Source: Diplonema japonicum (taxonomy: Eukaryota > Euglenozoa > Diplonemea > Diplonemida > Diplonemidae). From it: DNA of 64,000 nucleotides. Below are positions 1 through 12,300 of the stretch, piece after piece. The stretch is from positions 682,001 through 746,000 of the forward strand of contig OZ025651.1 in assembly GCA_964019335.1 (NCBI GenBank), read 5' to 3'. The first letter of the stretch is position 1. Every line of letters starts with the position of its first letter. Position numbers and translations under genes: made by a program. The notes below the pieces were generated by a model that was given only the letters and a program-made list of their open reading frames with translations, was not told the DNA's origin and ran no database searches.

Positions 1-114
1 TTTTCTTTTTTATATTTCACAACGCACATTTGTTTGTTGCAAAAAAATTCTTTTCTTTTTTTTTTTTTTTTTTTTTTTCCCCACTCCCCACTCCCACTTT
101 GTATTCTCTTTTTT

Positions 115-145
<31 letters not shown>

Positions 146-166
146 CTTCTCCCGGAAGAATAATAA
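1..166. repeat. A/T homopolymer spacer
   Basis: This is a low-complexity stretch with a T run at about 57-78 and an A run at about 117-145. I see no gene in it. It ends in the TAA (164-166) that is duplicated on the far side of the neighbouring inverted-repeat element. Confidence 0.8.
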
Positions 167-852
167 CGCTCCATATTCGCTAAGAGACCCACCAGAACCC
201 GCATTTTGAAGAGCTAAAAAAATTTCTAATTGCTTTTTCTAGGGTTGGAATGGATTTATTTGCGTCCGGGGCCCAATGTTCGACATATGGAATTTTTTTT
301 TGTAATAAAATTTTTTTTGGTGATTTGCCTTACTTTGTACTATACAAAATGAAGCAGCTCCGGTGGAAAAAACACGGCACAAGTGGGGTTCGAACCCTGA
401 TGAAAAAACCACTGCGTCGGGATTCGAACCCGCGACTCCTGGAACAAGGGGGCCTGACAGGTGAGCACGGTAACCACTCTACCACACAGGAATTCAAAAC
501 TCTGACCCCCCATCTTTACTCACGCATCCGGCATAGTGGGTGGAGTAGGTTCCCTTCTTACCCTGTTTACCATGTTTTTCAAAGGGAAAAGTGCCCAGTT
601 GCAAAAGTTTGGCAAAAATGGCCAAAACTCAAAATGGCGACTTCCAAGGTCATTTTGGTTGGCCCCCAATATTTTTTTTTTGGAAAAATCTTTTGGAACT
701 TCCTTGGAACTCACCGTTCTTTCATGTTCGACATATGGATTTTTTGAAAAAAAAAATTCAATGAACCTTTGGGCATTTTTGACATTTTTTCCCCTATAGC
801 CCCCTATAACCCCTTTGGGACATAGGGCGGGTCACTTAGCGAATATGGAGCG
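167..852. mobile_element. Non-autonomous TIR element (MITE), PIF/Harbinger-like by target site
   Basis: The two ends are inverted repeats. The left end starts CGCTCCATATTCGCTAAG (167-184), and the same 18 bases occur in reverse complement at 835-852. The repeat extends to about 27 bp with two mismatches (to 193 on the left, from 826 on the right). The element is flanked by TAA at 164-166 and TAA at 853-855, a 3-bp direct repeat. Three-base TWA target duplications are typical of the PIF/Harbinger superfamily; the superfamily call is inference, since the element encodes no transposase. At 686 bp it has MITE size. Its interior holds tRNA-like sequence with two RNA polymerase III B-box-like motifs. 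A 165-codon reading frame inside it shows no protein-like composition. Confidence 0.75.
409..491 (-). pseudogene. Degenerate tRNA-like sequence inside the MITE
   Basis: Read on the minus strand, this shows a B box (GGGTTCGAATCCCG) forming a T-arm, a D-arm-like GGTAGAGTGGTTACC and partly pairing acceptor ends. The anticodon stem does not close well, so a functional tRNA is unlikely. The nearest anticodon reading would be GTC (Asp), but this is weak. A second palindromic B-box-like GGGTTCGAACCC lies at 386-397. It may be a tRNA relic or a SINE-like piece captured by the element. Confidence 0.35.
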
Positions 853-917
853 TAAAAAAAAATCTTTTTTTTCAAACAGGCAAAAGAAATGTGGAGGGGG
901 TACAAAAGTAGAAAAAT

Positions 918-2125
918 ATGTCCTTAGTACAGCAGTTATCACCTTTGCAAAATTCGATGTCTTTGAGCAGCGGAAGTGGGATGATGGGGGGTTCTTCAAA
1001 GGGGAACACACCGTCGCAATCACCAAGGGAGAGCAGGGGGCCCTCGGTGAGGGTCGTCGCGCGTTACGCAATGGATGTCAGAGTCGGCAATAAATTCAGA
1101 ATTTTAGAAAAGCTGGGTGCTGGAAGCTTCGGGGAAATCTTCAAAGGAAGAAATATCCAAACAGGAGAGCTTGTCGCTGTCAAACTAGAACCCATCAACA
1201 CGAAGCACCCAATGCTCCTACCCGAGGCCCGACTCTACAAAATGCTGGGACCCGACGGTCCAAGAGGAACTAAATGCAATGTCCGAGATGCAGGTATCCC
1301 CCGTGTCCACTGGTACGGGTTGGAAGGAGATTTCAACGTCATGGTAATGGACCTCCTCGGCCCCAGCCTAGAGGATGTCTTCTCCTTCTTCAACAAAAGT
1401 TTCAGTCTAAAAACGATCCTGCACCTCGGGATACAGATGACTTCCCGGATTGAGTACATCCACTCCAAACACATGGTGCATCGCGATGTAAAGCCCGACA
1501 ACTTCCTCTTGGGAGTTGGCTCCAAGGCCTCCCTTGTATATGCCATTGATTTCGGTCTTGCGAAGCCTTACCGCGACCCTAAGACCCTCGAGCACATTTC
1601 TTATAGGTCGCAAAAACATCTTTTAGGGACTGCTCGTTATGCATCGCTGAACACCCACCTTGGTGTCGAGCAGTCTCGGCGGGACGACATAGAAGCTGTC
1701 GGGTACATACTTTTGTACTTTCTTCGGGGATGCTTGCCTTGGCAGGTGTGGGATTAAAAAGAACTTTAAAAAGAAAATTATATATACAGGGTATAAAGGT
1801 GCAGCGGGGTGGGAACCGCAAGGGGGAGACAAAGGAGAAACATCGCATCGTGAAGGATATGAAAGTTGCCATCACCCCTGAACAGCTGGGGAAAGGGTAC
1901 CCTCCAGAATTTGCAACATTCTTGAAGCAGAGCAGAAATATACGGTTTAACAACAAGGTACGGGACAAGGGGAGGGAAAAAAAATCACAGCCTAATTATG
2001 AGTATTTTCGGAATCTGTTGATCGATGTGCGCACCAGAGAGGGCATTGCTGATGACGGGGTGTTGGAATGGACTCCGAGCAAGGGCAATCCTACCATGGA
2101 GGGTAAAGACTCACCCAAGGGATGA
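918..2125 (+). CDS. Casein kinase 1 family Ser/Thr protein kinase
   Basis: This is a cytosolic or nuclear Ser/Thr kinase of the CK1 family, 376 residues after splicing. Exons are 918-1745, 1790-1957 and 1991-2125; the introns are 44 and 33 bp. Visible motifs are the glycine loop [12 protein letters not shown] (about residue 64), the lysine in VAVKLEP, the catalytic loop HRDVKPDN (about 187), DFG in IDFGLAKPY (about 211), and the CK1 signature [12 protein letters not shown] followed by EQSRRDDIE. Splicing intron 1 restores LPWQGIK, a conserved CK1 string. Intron 2 is a multiple of three without a stop, and its removal restores [12 protein letters not shown]. The C-terminal tail after the kinase domain is short. 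The Ser/Gly-rich N-terminal extension of about 50 residues is less certain; a later start at 1071 is possible. CK1 substrates cannot be inferred from sequence. Confidence 0.95.
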
Positions 2126-2926
2126 ACTGGAAGACAAAAAAAAAAGAAAAAGAAAAAGAAGAAGTCACGTTGTTTTCCTTTTAGCCTTTTTTAACTAACT
2201 ATACCCACTTCCCCCCCCCCCCCCCCCCCCTTCTGTGAACAGAGCCATTTGACAATGATTGTTTGTGGGTTGAAAAGGGAGAGGGGTGAAGCAAAATATA
2301 CCCCCTTCTTGGAAGTACTTTTACGACGCAACGGGGTGGTGTGTTGTGTTCTTTTTTTTTTATTTATTTTTATTTTCCCATATTCTTGTTTTCCTTTACA
2401 AAACCCCTTACTTAAAAAACAAAGAAAGAAAAGAAAGAAACCAAAAAAAAAAAAAAAAAAGAAATACACACACAAAAAAAAAAAGCTACATAATCCAAAC
2501 AGCAAAATACTTTTTTTTAACTTCATTCCCGGGATCACGGTAAAAAAAAAGGGAAAAACCGCCTTGGGAAAAAAAAAATGAAAATTATAATTGGATAGGT
2601 GGGGGAATAGGTGAATGAAGTAAAAAAAAAACCCCCCCCTCTCCCCCTCCCCCCACACACACGTTGCTTTACAGCTGCATGCATTAAAAAAAAAACAGAA
2701 AAAATAAAGTTGAATTCTCTCCTCACCCCTCTTTTTTTTTTTTTTGCTGGAACAAGTAAACAAATTTTTGAAAAGAATTGTTATTGCAAAAAAGAGTAGA
2801 GACAGCTTGCCCGTTTATCCCTACTGTAGGTGAAAACGGCTTGCACAAACAATCAGCCGACTCTTTTTTTTTTACAATGTCACGAAAAAAAAACACTTTA
2901 AAAAAAAAGGTAACAGCAAATATCAT
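2126..2926. other. Intergenic low-complexity spacer
   Basis: This holds A runs, a run of about 19 C residues ending near 2230, and T tracts. Frames on both strands consist only of Lys/Phe homopolymer translation. No RNA gene or repeat was recognised. The sequence TAACAG ends at about 2915, just upstream of the PABP start. Confidence 0.7.
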
Positions 2927-4781
2927 ATGTCAGCTCCGCAGTCCTCCTCGTCCCTTTATGTGGGCGATCTTGCCGGAGATGTTACGGAAGCAAACTTATT
3001 CGATGTGTTCAGGGAAGTTGGGCCTGTTCTCTCTATCAGAGTGTGCAGAGACGCAGTGACCAGAAGGTCGCTAGGGTACGCGTACGTGAACTTCCAAAGC
3101 CCGCTCGATGCGGAACGCACCATCGAGACCATGAACTTCTGCAAGATCAAGGCCAAGCCATGCCGTATCATGTGGTGTAAGAGAGACCCCTCCCTCCGTA
3201 AGAGCGGTGTCGGCAATATCTTCATCAAGAACCTTGCACACAACATCGACAACAAAGCCCTCCACGACACCTTCAGCGCCTTCGGTCAGATCCTCTCGTG
3301 CAAAGTGGTCCCTTCAGGCGAAGGTGAGAGGGATGGGAAGGGCTACGGGTTCGTCCACTTCGCGACACAGAACGCTGCGGACGAAGCAGTGGAGAAGGTC
3401 AACCAGATGCTTCTGAACGGCCACCAGGTGTACGTCGGGAAGTTCGAGAGGAAAGACAGAAAGATCGGGAACCTCTCAAAGACCTACACCAACTGCTATG
3501 TGAAACACTTCGACCCCAAAATCACCGACGAGGAGATGAAGAAGTTCTTCGAACGCTTCGGAAACGTCAACTCCGTCAAAATCCTGATCTCCGACGACGG
3601 CGAAGCGAAGGGCGTCGCATTCGTGGCCTTTACCGAACACACCGCCGCGCAGGACGCAGTGGACGCCACTCATGAATCGGAGCCCGAAGGTATTAAATTA
3701 AATATAAAAATAAAAATTAAAAAACAGGTATTGTGATGCCCGGGAAGAAGCTGTACGTGTCCCGCCACCAGAAGAAAGCGGAGCGCGAGCACCAGAAGAA
3801 GGCGGCGGCCAAGGAGCGTGCCACGCAATACATGAAATACGCGAACCTTTACATCAAGAACCTCGACGACAGCGTGAACAGCAACACCCTGAAGGAGGTC
3901 TTCAGTGAGTACGGCGACATCGTGTCCGCGAAGGTGATGTACGACAAGGCAGTGCACGTGAGCAGGGGTTTCGGGTTCGTCTGCTTCAAGGAGCAGGACT
4001 CCGCGAACAACGCGGCGACGGCGATGAACGGGAGGATCCTGTCGGGGAAGCCTCTGTACGTGGCAGTGGCACAGAGGAAGGACGCGAGAAAGGCACAGCT
4101 CGACCAAATGTACAGGACAGGCCGCCCTGGTTTCGCAACTCCCAACATGCAACAGGGTGCTCTTGGCGGCGGCGTCATGAACGCTCAACAGCAACAGCAG
4201 AGACTTCAGGCAGGCATGATGAACCCCAACATGCAGCGTGCTGGGATGTCCGGGATGGCAAGCGGCGTAGGAATGGGGGCAGGGCTCCCAGGGGCTAAGG
4301 GCGCCAACATGATGAGAACAATGCCCACTGGTAGAGGGCTTGGTGGGATGCCCGGGATGCCGGGTATGATGGGTCTTGGGATGCAGAGAATGCCTATGCC
4401 TCAGCAGATGCCTCAGCAGAGGCCTGCCCCTGTCGCGGCAGCGGCGGCTGCTGCTGCCACCAGGCTGCCTGCGCAGAGCATTCCTTCCTCTGTGGGTGTC
4501 GACCCTGCACGCCTTGCCACCATGTCCCAGGAGCAACAGAAGAACCTCCTCGGTGAGAAGCTGTTCGCTAGGATCAACGACATGAAGCCTGAATCGGCTG
4601 CAAAGATTACTGGTATGAATTGGGAATTTAAAAAAAAAAAAAAGAAAAAAAAAAAAAAAAAAAAAAAGGTATGCTTCTCGAGATGGACAACAGTGAAATC
4701 ATCAACCTGTTGGATTCCCCCGAGCTGCTGCAAAACAAGGTCACAGAGGCTGTTGCTGTGCTCAAGGAGCACAACCAGTAG
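2927..4781 (+). CDS. PABP: Poly(A)-binding protein, cytoplasmic type
   Basis: This protein binds mRNA poly(A) tails and acts in translation initiation and mRNA stability. It has 586 residues after splicing; exons are 2927-3689, 3728-4612 and 4669-4781 (introns 38 and 56 bp). Four RRMs are visible: from [10 protein letters not shown] (residue 10), [11 protein letters not shown] (about 96), [10 protein letters not shown] (about 189) and [10 protein letters not shown] (about 293). A Met/Gly/Gln/Ala-rich linker follows. The C-terminal MLLE (PABC) domain is complete only after intron 2 is removed, which joins KITG to MLLEMDNSE and ends in [10 protein letters not shown]. Without splicing the reading frame becomes a poly-Lys artefact. 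At both introns the downstream exon repeats the first bases of the intron (GTATT and GTATG). Codon use is strongly biased (AAG, GAG, C-ending codons), as expected for an abundant protein. Confidence 0.96.
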
Positions 4782-6313
4782 GTGGAGAAGGGAAATATAC
4801 AGATAAAAGGGGGGAAAAAAAAAAGAAAAAAAAAGAAAAGAGAGAGATGCTTCAAACTGAAAAAAAAGGGGGGGGATATCCTCTTTTAACTCACCCCTCT
4901 GAACGCTCAAATTTACCACCCGGCCACCTCCCCGGAATTTTCTTTTTTTATTCATTAAAAAAAAGAAGACATAGACGAAGAAGATGAAAAAAAAAAAAAG
5001 AAAAAAGCAAAACACCCCAGCCTTTTTATTTACCCTTCCCCCCTCTTTTGTTGGCGATGTCCAGTGGAGTTCATAGTTTCACTTGAGACATTTTTTGTTT
5101 TCTCTTTTTTTTTTTTTTTTTTTTTTCTTTTTTTTTCCATCACTTTTTTTTTTGACTTTCCCTCCCCATTCCCTTTACTTCCCCTTTTCCCAGTCTAACA
5201 CAGAAGATCTTCCCCTTCCCCCCCCTTTTTTAAAAAAATTAACTTGACAAAATTAAAAAAAAACTAAAAAAAGAAACCTTTAAAAAAAAAAAAACACACA
5301 ACACAAACGGGCGTGGCAAGAAGTGTATTTTTATATTTTTTCCCCACTTTTCTTTTTCTCCCCCTTTCCCCTCTTTTTTTTTATTTTGTGAATTTGTTGC
5401 GAACTTGATAGCGCGCTTGCAAATTCTTTTTTCTTTTCTTTTAGTTCGAAAAAAAAAAAAAAAAAACTTTAGGGGTAGGTGTGGGGTGGGCGGGCGGTGG
5501 GACCAACTAGGGGTATTTTTTTTTTTTTTGCTTTATTTATTTTATTTGTTTCCTTCACTCTCTCATATATTTTTTTTTATTAACTGTGCGGCAGTCCCGT
5601 CTCTTTGAGGAATAATTTGAAAGTGTTTATTTTTTGTTGTTGTTTTTGTACACTGGAAAGGAAAGAGAAAAGAGGGAAAAAAAAAGGAACAGCTGGGAAG
5701 AAATTTTAAAGCACTATGTATGGTTAGAGAAGCACAAAGGGTGCCCCCCCCTTTTTTTCCCCCTTTTTTTAAATTAATTCTTTCTGGTTTTTTTTTTGGG
5801 TGTGTTTTTCTTTCTTCCTATTTCCTCCCTCTTTAAGAAAAACCTGGATATTTAAAACGGACATAATAAAAAAAAAAGATGAAAATAATATAAAAAAGAG
5901 AGATAAAAACAACTCCTGAGATCGAGAGGAAAAAGAAGAAAAAAAAAGTGGGAGATGGGAATTCATTTAGTATATATTATGTGCCTCGAAGCCGCACCCA
6001 TCCTCTGTTTTCTTTTTTTTTTCCCTTTCCCCACCCCTATTCTTTGCTCCCTTTTTTTTTTTACCCACCCCAATTTTTTTTGTTGCCCTCCCCCTCTTTA
6101 CTCCTTCAGTATTCTCCTTTTTTTAATCCCCTTTCCCCCCCTCTCCTTTTTTTTGTTTTTTTTTACCCACGATTTTCTTTTCTTTTTTTTTTGAAAGGGG
6201 TACCTTTTTCTTTTCTTTTTGCCCCCCCCCTCCTCCCATCCCCTTGATTTTTTTTTTGCCTCCTGTCCCTTTTTCATTAAAAAAAAGTTGCTTTCTCCAA
6301 AAAAAAAAAAAAA
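4782..6313. other. 1.5-kb intergenic low-complexity spacer
   Basis: This is almost entirely A and T tracts with C-rich patches. No frame on either strand has protein-like composition, and I recognised no RNA gene or inverted-repeat element. It is one of the two longest spacers in the window and precedes the largest intronless gene of its half. Confidence 0.65.
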
Positions 6314-9300
6314 ATGTTGCTGTCACAGCCAACTCTGCCTCGCACGGGGCTATTACCTAGAAGATTGGCAGCAGTCGATGCGGAAGCAGCAGCGGAAGGA
6401 ACAAAATGGCAACAACGGTCGAAAAGGAAAAAACTCCCAAGAGTACCGACGCATATAAAAAAAATCGCTTTGTTAGAAAAGGGCCTCCTCCTCCCCTGCG
6501 GCGCTACAGAAGTCGACCGAAAGATTCTGGACCCGAACAGCATTTTCCACTGGATCCACGTGCTCCAGCATGACGATGAAAGCACGGAACGAGATACTAT
6601 CTACTTCACAAGAAGCAAGTCGGACAAAATAGACTTTCGAGCCGTACCCCGTCACCTTGTGGACATCACAAATGTCACAAGGGTCGAGAGGCAGCATTTG
6701 ATCACCTTGGTGGACGGGGCCGTTGACACCGTCACCACCCTGAAAAACCTTGTTTCAGAATCGATGCTGTTGCTGCGAATCGACCGTATCCCGTTTTTCT
6801 CCTCCGCCCGGAAGCGCACCCTCACGAAGGTCTTCACAACGTGGGCGCAATTACGACGCGTCCGGACGTACCACGCAAGACGAACAGCTCTCCGATCCGC
6901 CCTTTTCCACCTCCACCCCGTTCTCCGAAAATGCATCAGAACGTGTAAAGAACATGCGGAGCAGATCAAATCAATTGCGCTCTTCGTGTGGGGGCCGTCT
7001 GAGACCAACACACTTGACAGCTTTACACAAGTGTTAACGGCGCACCGCAATGCGGCCATCACGAATGTCAGCCGAAAGATCGAAGACATTAAAGCAGCTG
7101 CCTTGGAATGCTGTTCTGAAGTATTTTACACCACACGCTTCGACGGGACGTCTCTTGAGTTCTTAGCCAACGCCATGCAGCACAACTGCTGCTGGAAGGG
7201 TGCCGTCGAGTCGAAGGCAGGGCTCATGCGGCGCACGCAGATGAACGCGCCGGCCGTAGAGCTAGGGCCGCCTGAGGGGTACGTCATCTCTTTCACAGAG
7301 CAGACCGCAGTGGTCACGCACACAATGCGGATCTTGCGCCTGTTCCGTCTGCTGGACCAGATGGCGACCGTTGCGCTTCATGAATCGTTGTTGGCCGCAG
7401 TCGTCAGCATAGCCGACGAGATACCCAACCCGCCTTGCTTCTTCCACACTATGCTTGCGGAACATGGGTTCGTCCTCTCTCTGGAGCCCCCGCCTATGCA
7501 CCTTGCCGACGTCATCACTTCGTACGTTGCGTCTCTTGTGCAGCACATGTCGCATGTTCCTGTCCTCGCTGCATACCCCGAGTTCGAGCAGCACGTCCAC
7601 CGTTTGCAAGAGGCCGCCCTTGATGGGGAACGCAGCGCAGAGTATAGCCAGCACCTCGTGTTGTCGGTCAAGGCCGCCGTCGAGGACGACCAGCGGTTCA
7701 CCAACGCGCTCGCCACGATCGAGGAAGGGGTCAGAAAGGCTGCCTCAGAAGTCACGTGTCACGTGCAATGCTACGTGCCTCTGATGGAGGACATGCGGCG
7801 GTGCTCTGAGTACACGATCGCCCCCACCGTGGACCCTCCGTTGTGGGAAACGTATGTCGATGACATCGAGTCCGTGAGGCGTACCATCAACAGCATGCAG
7901 GGCTCGCTGCAGGTGCGCTTCTTCGACATCGATGCTAGCATGCTGCAGGCTAAGCTGCTTCCCATGTTGGACACCGTGCTTGCTTGCTTCGCTGATGAGA
8001 TTCCAAAAGTAGCCGCAGTGGAAGTGGCATCTTTGTGCGATGAGCTTGTGGATGCAATGGCGCAGGTGGCAGCACGCCCCGAGACAGCCGTGGAACACCA
8101 CACTGTCATCAGAAGAATAATCAATGTGCAACAGAACCACTACCTCGTGGAGGCTAGGTACCTCAACTTGAAGGCTGCGTACGACGTGCTGCAACGCCTG
8201 CATGGCGAGTACAGCCAGTTGAACGACACCCACTTTGTCAGACTCACCACCACCTACCAGTCGTACACGACCATTCTATCTGGCCTTGAGGCTGATAAGG
8301 ACGCACTCTTATGCAGCTACCACAAGGTTTTCAAAGTACTGTCGAGAGAGTGGGATGCTGAAGTGAATGAAGTGCGGCTAGTTGTTGGAGCTAAGAAATT
8401 AGCGGTGGTAGGGGAGGACCCCGACGTGGCGCTCGGCGCACTGACGACAGCGCTGCAGACCCTCGCACAAATCCTTGAGTGCACTGAGCAGTGCAATGTT
8501 TTTCACAACGACATTGGGCTACCGGAAGATGATACCCATGCAGAGCAGGCCCTGAGAGAGGAGGCCAACCAACGTTACGTCATCTGGGAACTGTGGAAAG
8601 CTGTCTCTGAGTTAGACCGTCAGTGGAAGCAGGCCACTCTGTTCCAGGGTGAGCTGCGCGACATGGAACCTACGCTGGTGAGCTTGAAACAAAAATACCA
8701 GAAGCTGAACAGAGGAGGCCTCACGCACACCCCGCAGATCCTCAGCTCTGTACGTGACATCTTGCTCCAGTACACGAAGGTGCTTCCGGTGGTGACGGCC
8801 ATCTTACATGCAGACATGAAACCTGCACACTGGACACAGGTTGCCGGAATACTCGGAGTGGACACGGCGGAGAAGGACACTATCACAGTGGCGGACCTTT
8901 GCAGGCTAGACGCACAATGTTACGCGTCTGAAGTAGAAGCCGTAGCGCAGCGTGCCGGGACGGAGGAGAAAGTGAGAAGGTGCTTCTTTGAGTACAACGA
9001 GAAGTGGCAGGACGAGGAGGTTCCTTTCGCAACGTGGGACGGGCTGATGAAGTACCCTGTGTTCGGTGACTTGCTGGCGAAGAAGTGCGAGGCAGAAGAC
9101 ACGGTGGAGGTGCTGGCGTGCCTGAAGGGGAAAGGCTGCGCGGGAGTCGAACAACAGATAACGTGTTTAGCCCAGAAGTTGGTGGTTGTGGCACAAAACT
9201 TGCAGCTACTGCACGAGATGCAGGTGTTGTGGATGAGTTACGAGACAGTCTTTGCATCACCTGAGATGCAGCGAGTGACAGGTGGGTCGAAGGCCTTCAC

Positions 9301-12300
9301 CGACTACGACAGATGCTTCCGCGACATCGTCAAGAAAACCACCACAGCGGGAGCTTCACTGCTGCACCTATTGTGCGCTTCAGCAATAACTAAACAGCTG
9401 CAGCAGAACCTCTCTACGGCAGGTAAGCTTGCAGCGTGCGTCCAAGACTTCCTATCTGCTAGGAGGTCGGCCTGCCCAAGGCTCTGCCTCCTCGACGACA
9501 CCCAGCTTCTCTACGCAAGCGAATCTCACTTCAAGACACCCAATATGAACCAGATCCTGCAGCTCTTTGGTAATCACGTGGAGAATTTCAGCATCTCATC
9601 CGACGCCCTCTCTGGGTGCCAGCAGGTGAACGGCATCATCAGCCTTTTGGGTGACGAACTGCAACTAAGCTCCGTCCGAGTGAGGGGGCACCTGGACACG
9701 TGGGTCCCTGCCGTAGATGCTGCCATCAAAGACAGCGTGAAAGGACTCATCTTGCAAGGGATCGAGGAAGACAACGATGACCCTGTCCATCTGGCCACAG
9801 TGTACCCGTCGCACGTAGCGTTAGTTATCTGGAGAGTGCTGTATGGAAAGGTGCGGGGTGAGCGTAAGCAGAGGTTAGCTACGCAGAAAGAGAGCCTGGT
9901 GTTGGCCCTGCAGGGTGGGATGCATTCCTCTTGTGAGTTGACGTCACTCTCGAACTTATTATTAGTTATCGCACACCAGATGACTCTGGACGTGCAAAGT
10001 CCCTTGTTCACGCTTGGCACAGAGGGCACTGTGCGGATTGAGGTTGCGGGTGAAACTATCGCGTATGGCAATGACTTCACGAGCGCTGCCCTTCCTGAGC
10101 CCCTGCACGCGGGGTCTATGGAGCTGTTTGGAGAGATGGTGCGGGCGAGCTGTGGGGAGCATGCCCTGGGCGTGAACTGCTATACAAGAAGCGTAGAATC
10201 TGCCTGCCAAATAGCACAGTACACTGGTCGTGTGTTCTACAAAATACCCTACTGCAGTACTTGGAACCTCGAAGAGCTCACAAAAGGGACGGCGAGGCGC
10301 ATCCTGGGTGCTGTGCACTCAGGGTGGTGGGTGGTGGTGGAATGCTTGGAAAGGGCCACGCCGGCCCATGTGGAGGGCATATGTCAAGTGGTGCGAGCGG
10401 TGTGCGATCGGGAACTTGAGCGCCTTGCCGGGATGCCAGTGGGAAACCTGAACAGAGACACAATGCTGATCGTAGGTCAGCACACCGGTAGGGTTCCTAA
10501 AAGCCTCGTGGAGGCGTTTCGCGTGAGCTGCTGGATGAAGCCGCCGGTGCTGAAGGATCTACGTCTTGTAGGTGAGACCATTCTAGCAAAGGAGTCACGT
10601 GAGATCCTCATGTGCCTCACAAATGTGATAAAGTGCATCCAAACATGCTGCCAACTGTGGTCCGACCAGGGAGGTCCCACGCCGCTCTCCACTTTGCTGA
10701 CAGTGTTGAAAGTCTACCGATGCAGCAACGAGAACTCAGACCTGCGATACATTGCCAGCACTGTCCTCACCAACACGGCAAACGTTCTAAGCGTGGAAAC
10801 AGACGTTCAGACGGTGATACAGTCGCACTTATCAAACATCAGCAGCTCCATGAACCTGGCCGACGAAGGCCCCCCCAAAGCCTTGCTGCCAATCATCAAC
10901 TTGTCCCTCATGAGGTGCCTTACAAAGCAGCCCCTGTGTCTTGTGGGGGAGGTGGGCTCAGGAAAGACTCCTGTCATAAAATATGTTTCGCAACAAATAG
11001 ATGCAAGCAGGAAGACGGTGGCACCCTCTGCTGTCACTGCGCGAGAACTGTATGGATACACAAGCGTAGGAGGGGACTGGCAGGAAGGACTTATCCCGAA
11101 CATTGTTGTGTCTGCTTTGAAGAATAACCGCCACACTGCGATCGTCCTCGATGCCGACAACACAGGCGACTGGATGCAGGACCTAATCCCGTGCTTTCAC
11201 AGCAGCCCTTCCCTCTACGCCTCCCCGCGTGACGGCTTTGTAACGTGGAATGAAGGGATCCAGTTTATTCTCGAGTGCCGCTCGCTGGGTTGTTGCCGCC
11301 CTGGCTTCCTCGAAGTGCTGTTCGTGGTGTCCTTCGAGACGGTTGTAATGCCTGCCGAGAAGGTTGTTTTATGGGCCGTGCAGAGCTACCTCAACAAGGT
11401 TGGCTGCGAACACTACACTGACCCCTACGTAGGCGACGTGCTGCTGCGGGTTGTCTCAGACCTCACCCCCCATGCCGACGGGGCTGCGTTAGCCTCTCTC
11501 GAATCTGGTTGGCAGGTTGCCCCCACCTCACGCAAGGTGTTGCTTTCTCGCGTTGGCTCCCTCTTCGCAACGCTGCTGCGGGGGCTCAACATCGATTCCA
11601 GTGAGTTCCGCAAACGTTGCGACGAGTGCATGTGGTTCGCCATCACGTGGGGCGTGGGTGGGTCATGCATACCGAGCAATAGGGACAAGCTACTTGCAAG
11701 CCACCTGAAGCCTTCGCAGAGGAACTACTTTGAAGTAGACGTCGACGGCGTCCCTTGGGGAACACGCGTTGTGAAAAGCTCCATGCTGCACGAGAATGCC
11801 GACGTGGTGCGCTGCAGGGAGGTGGCCGCGTTGTACCAGAAGTCAACTGTTGGCGTATGCGTGCTTGGTGCCCGTAGGTCGGGGAAAACCACTAGAGTAA
11901 AGGACCTGCTCAGGTACGTGGAGTCGAGTGTCGCAGGGGTTACGGGGCACGGGCATCACATTGACGACGCACGACACGTGTACACAAAAGTGCGGACAGC
12001 AGCTGAGAAGAAGTCGCTGCTTATGATAGTAGTTGAGGACATGGGACTGTGCACACCCGCCTTGCACGAGACTGTCAGGGAGGTGGTGTCCTTGGGAGTG
12101 GGGAGGAGCAAGAAGGGTACACTCTGGGATCTGCCTGCCAATGCACCGAAACCGTGTCTGATAGCCACACTAGCGACACCCACAGGGCTGTACCCTGCCA
12201 CGTTGCTAGCGAAGATGGGCATCCTGCACATCGACGACACAAATCCTCAAGGGGCCTTGCAGCTGTGGTGTGTGCACCTCCTGAACAACATAATGGACGG

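Noticed and set aside
250-747. 165-codon plus-strand frame inside the TIR element
   Set aside because: There is no transposase motif, the composition matches the surrounding A/T-rich element, and it crosses the tRNA-like sequence.
2191-2763. 190-codon minus-strand frame between CK1 and PABP
   Set aside because: It is translated homopolymer (Phe/Lys/Gly runs) without domain-like composition.
3670-4536. 288-codon minus-strand frame opposite PABP
   Set aside because: It is antisense to a strongly supported, codon-biased PABP and rich in His/Leu/Arg, as expected of a shadow frame.
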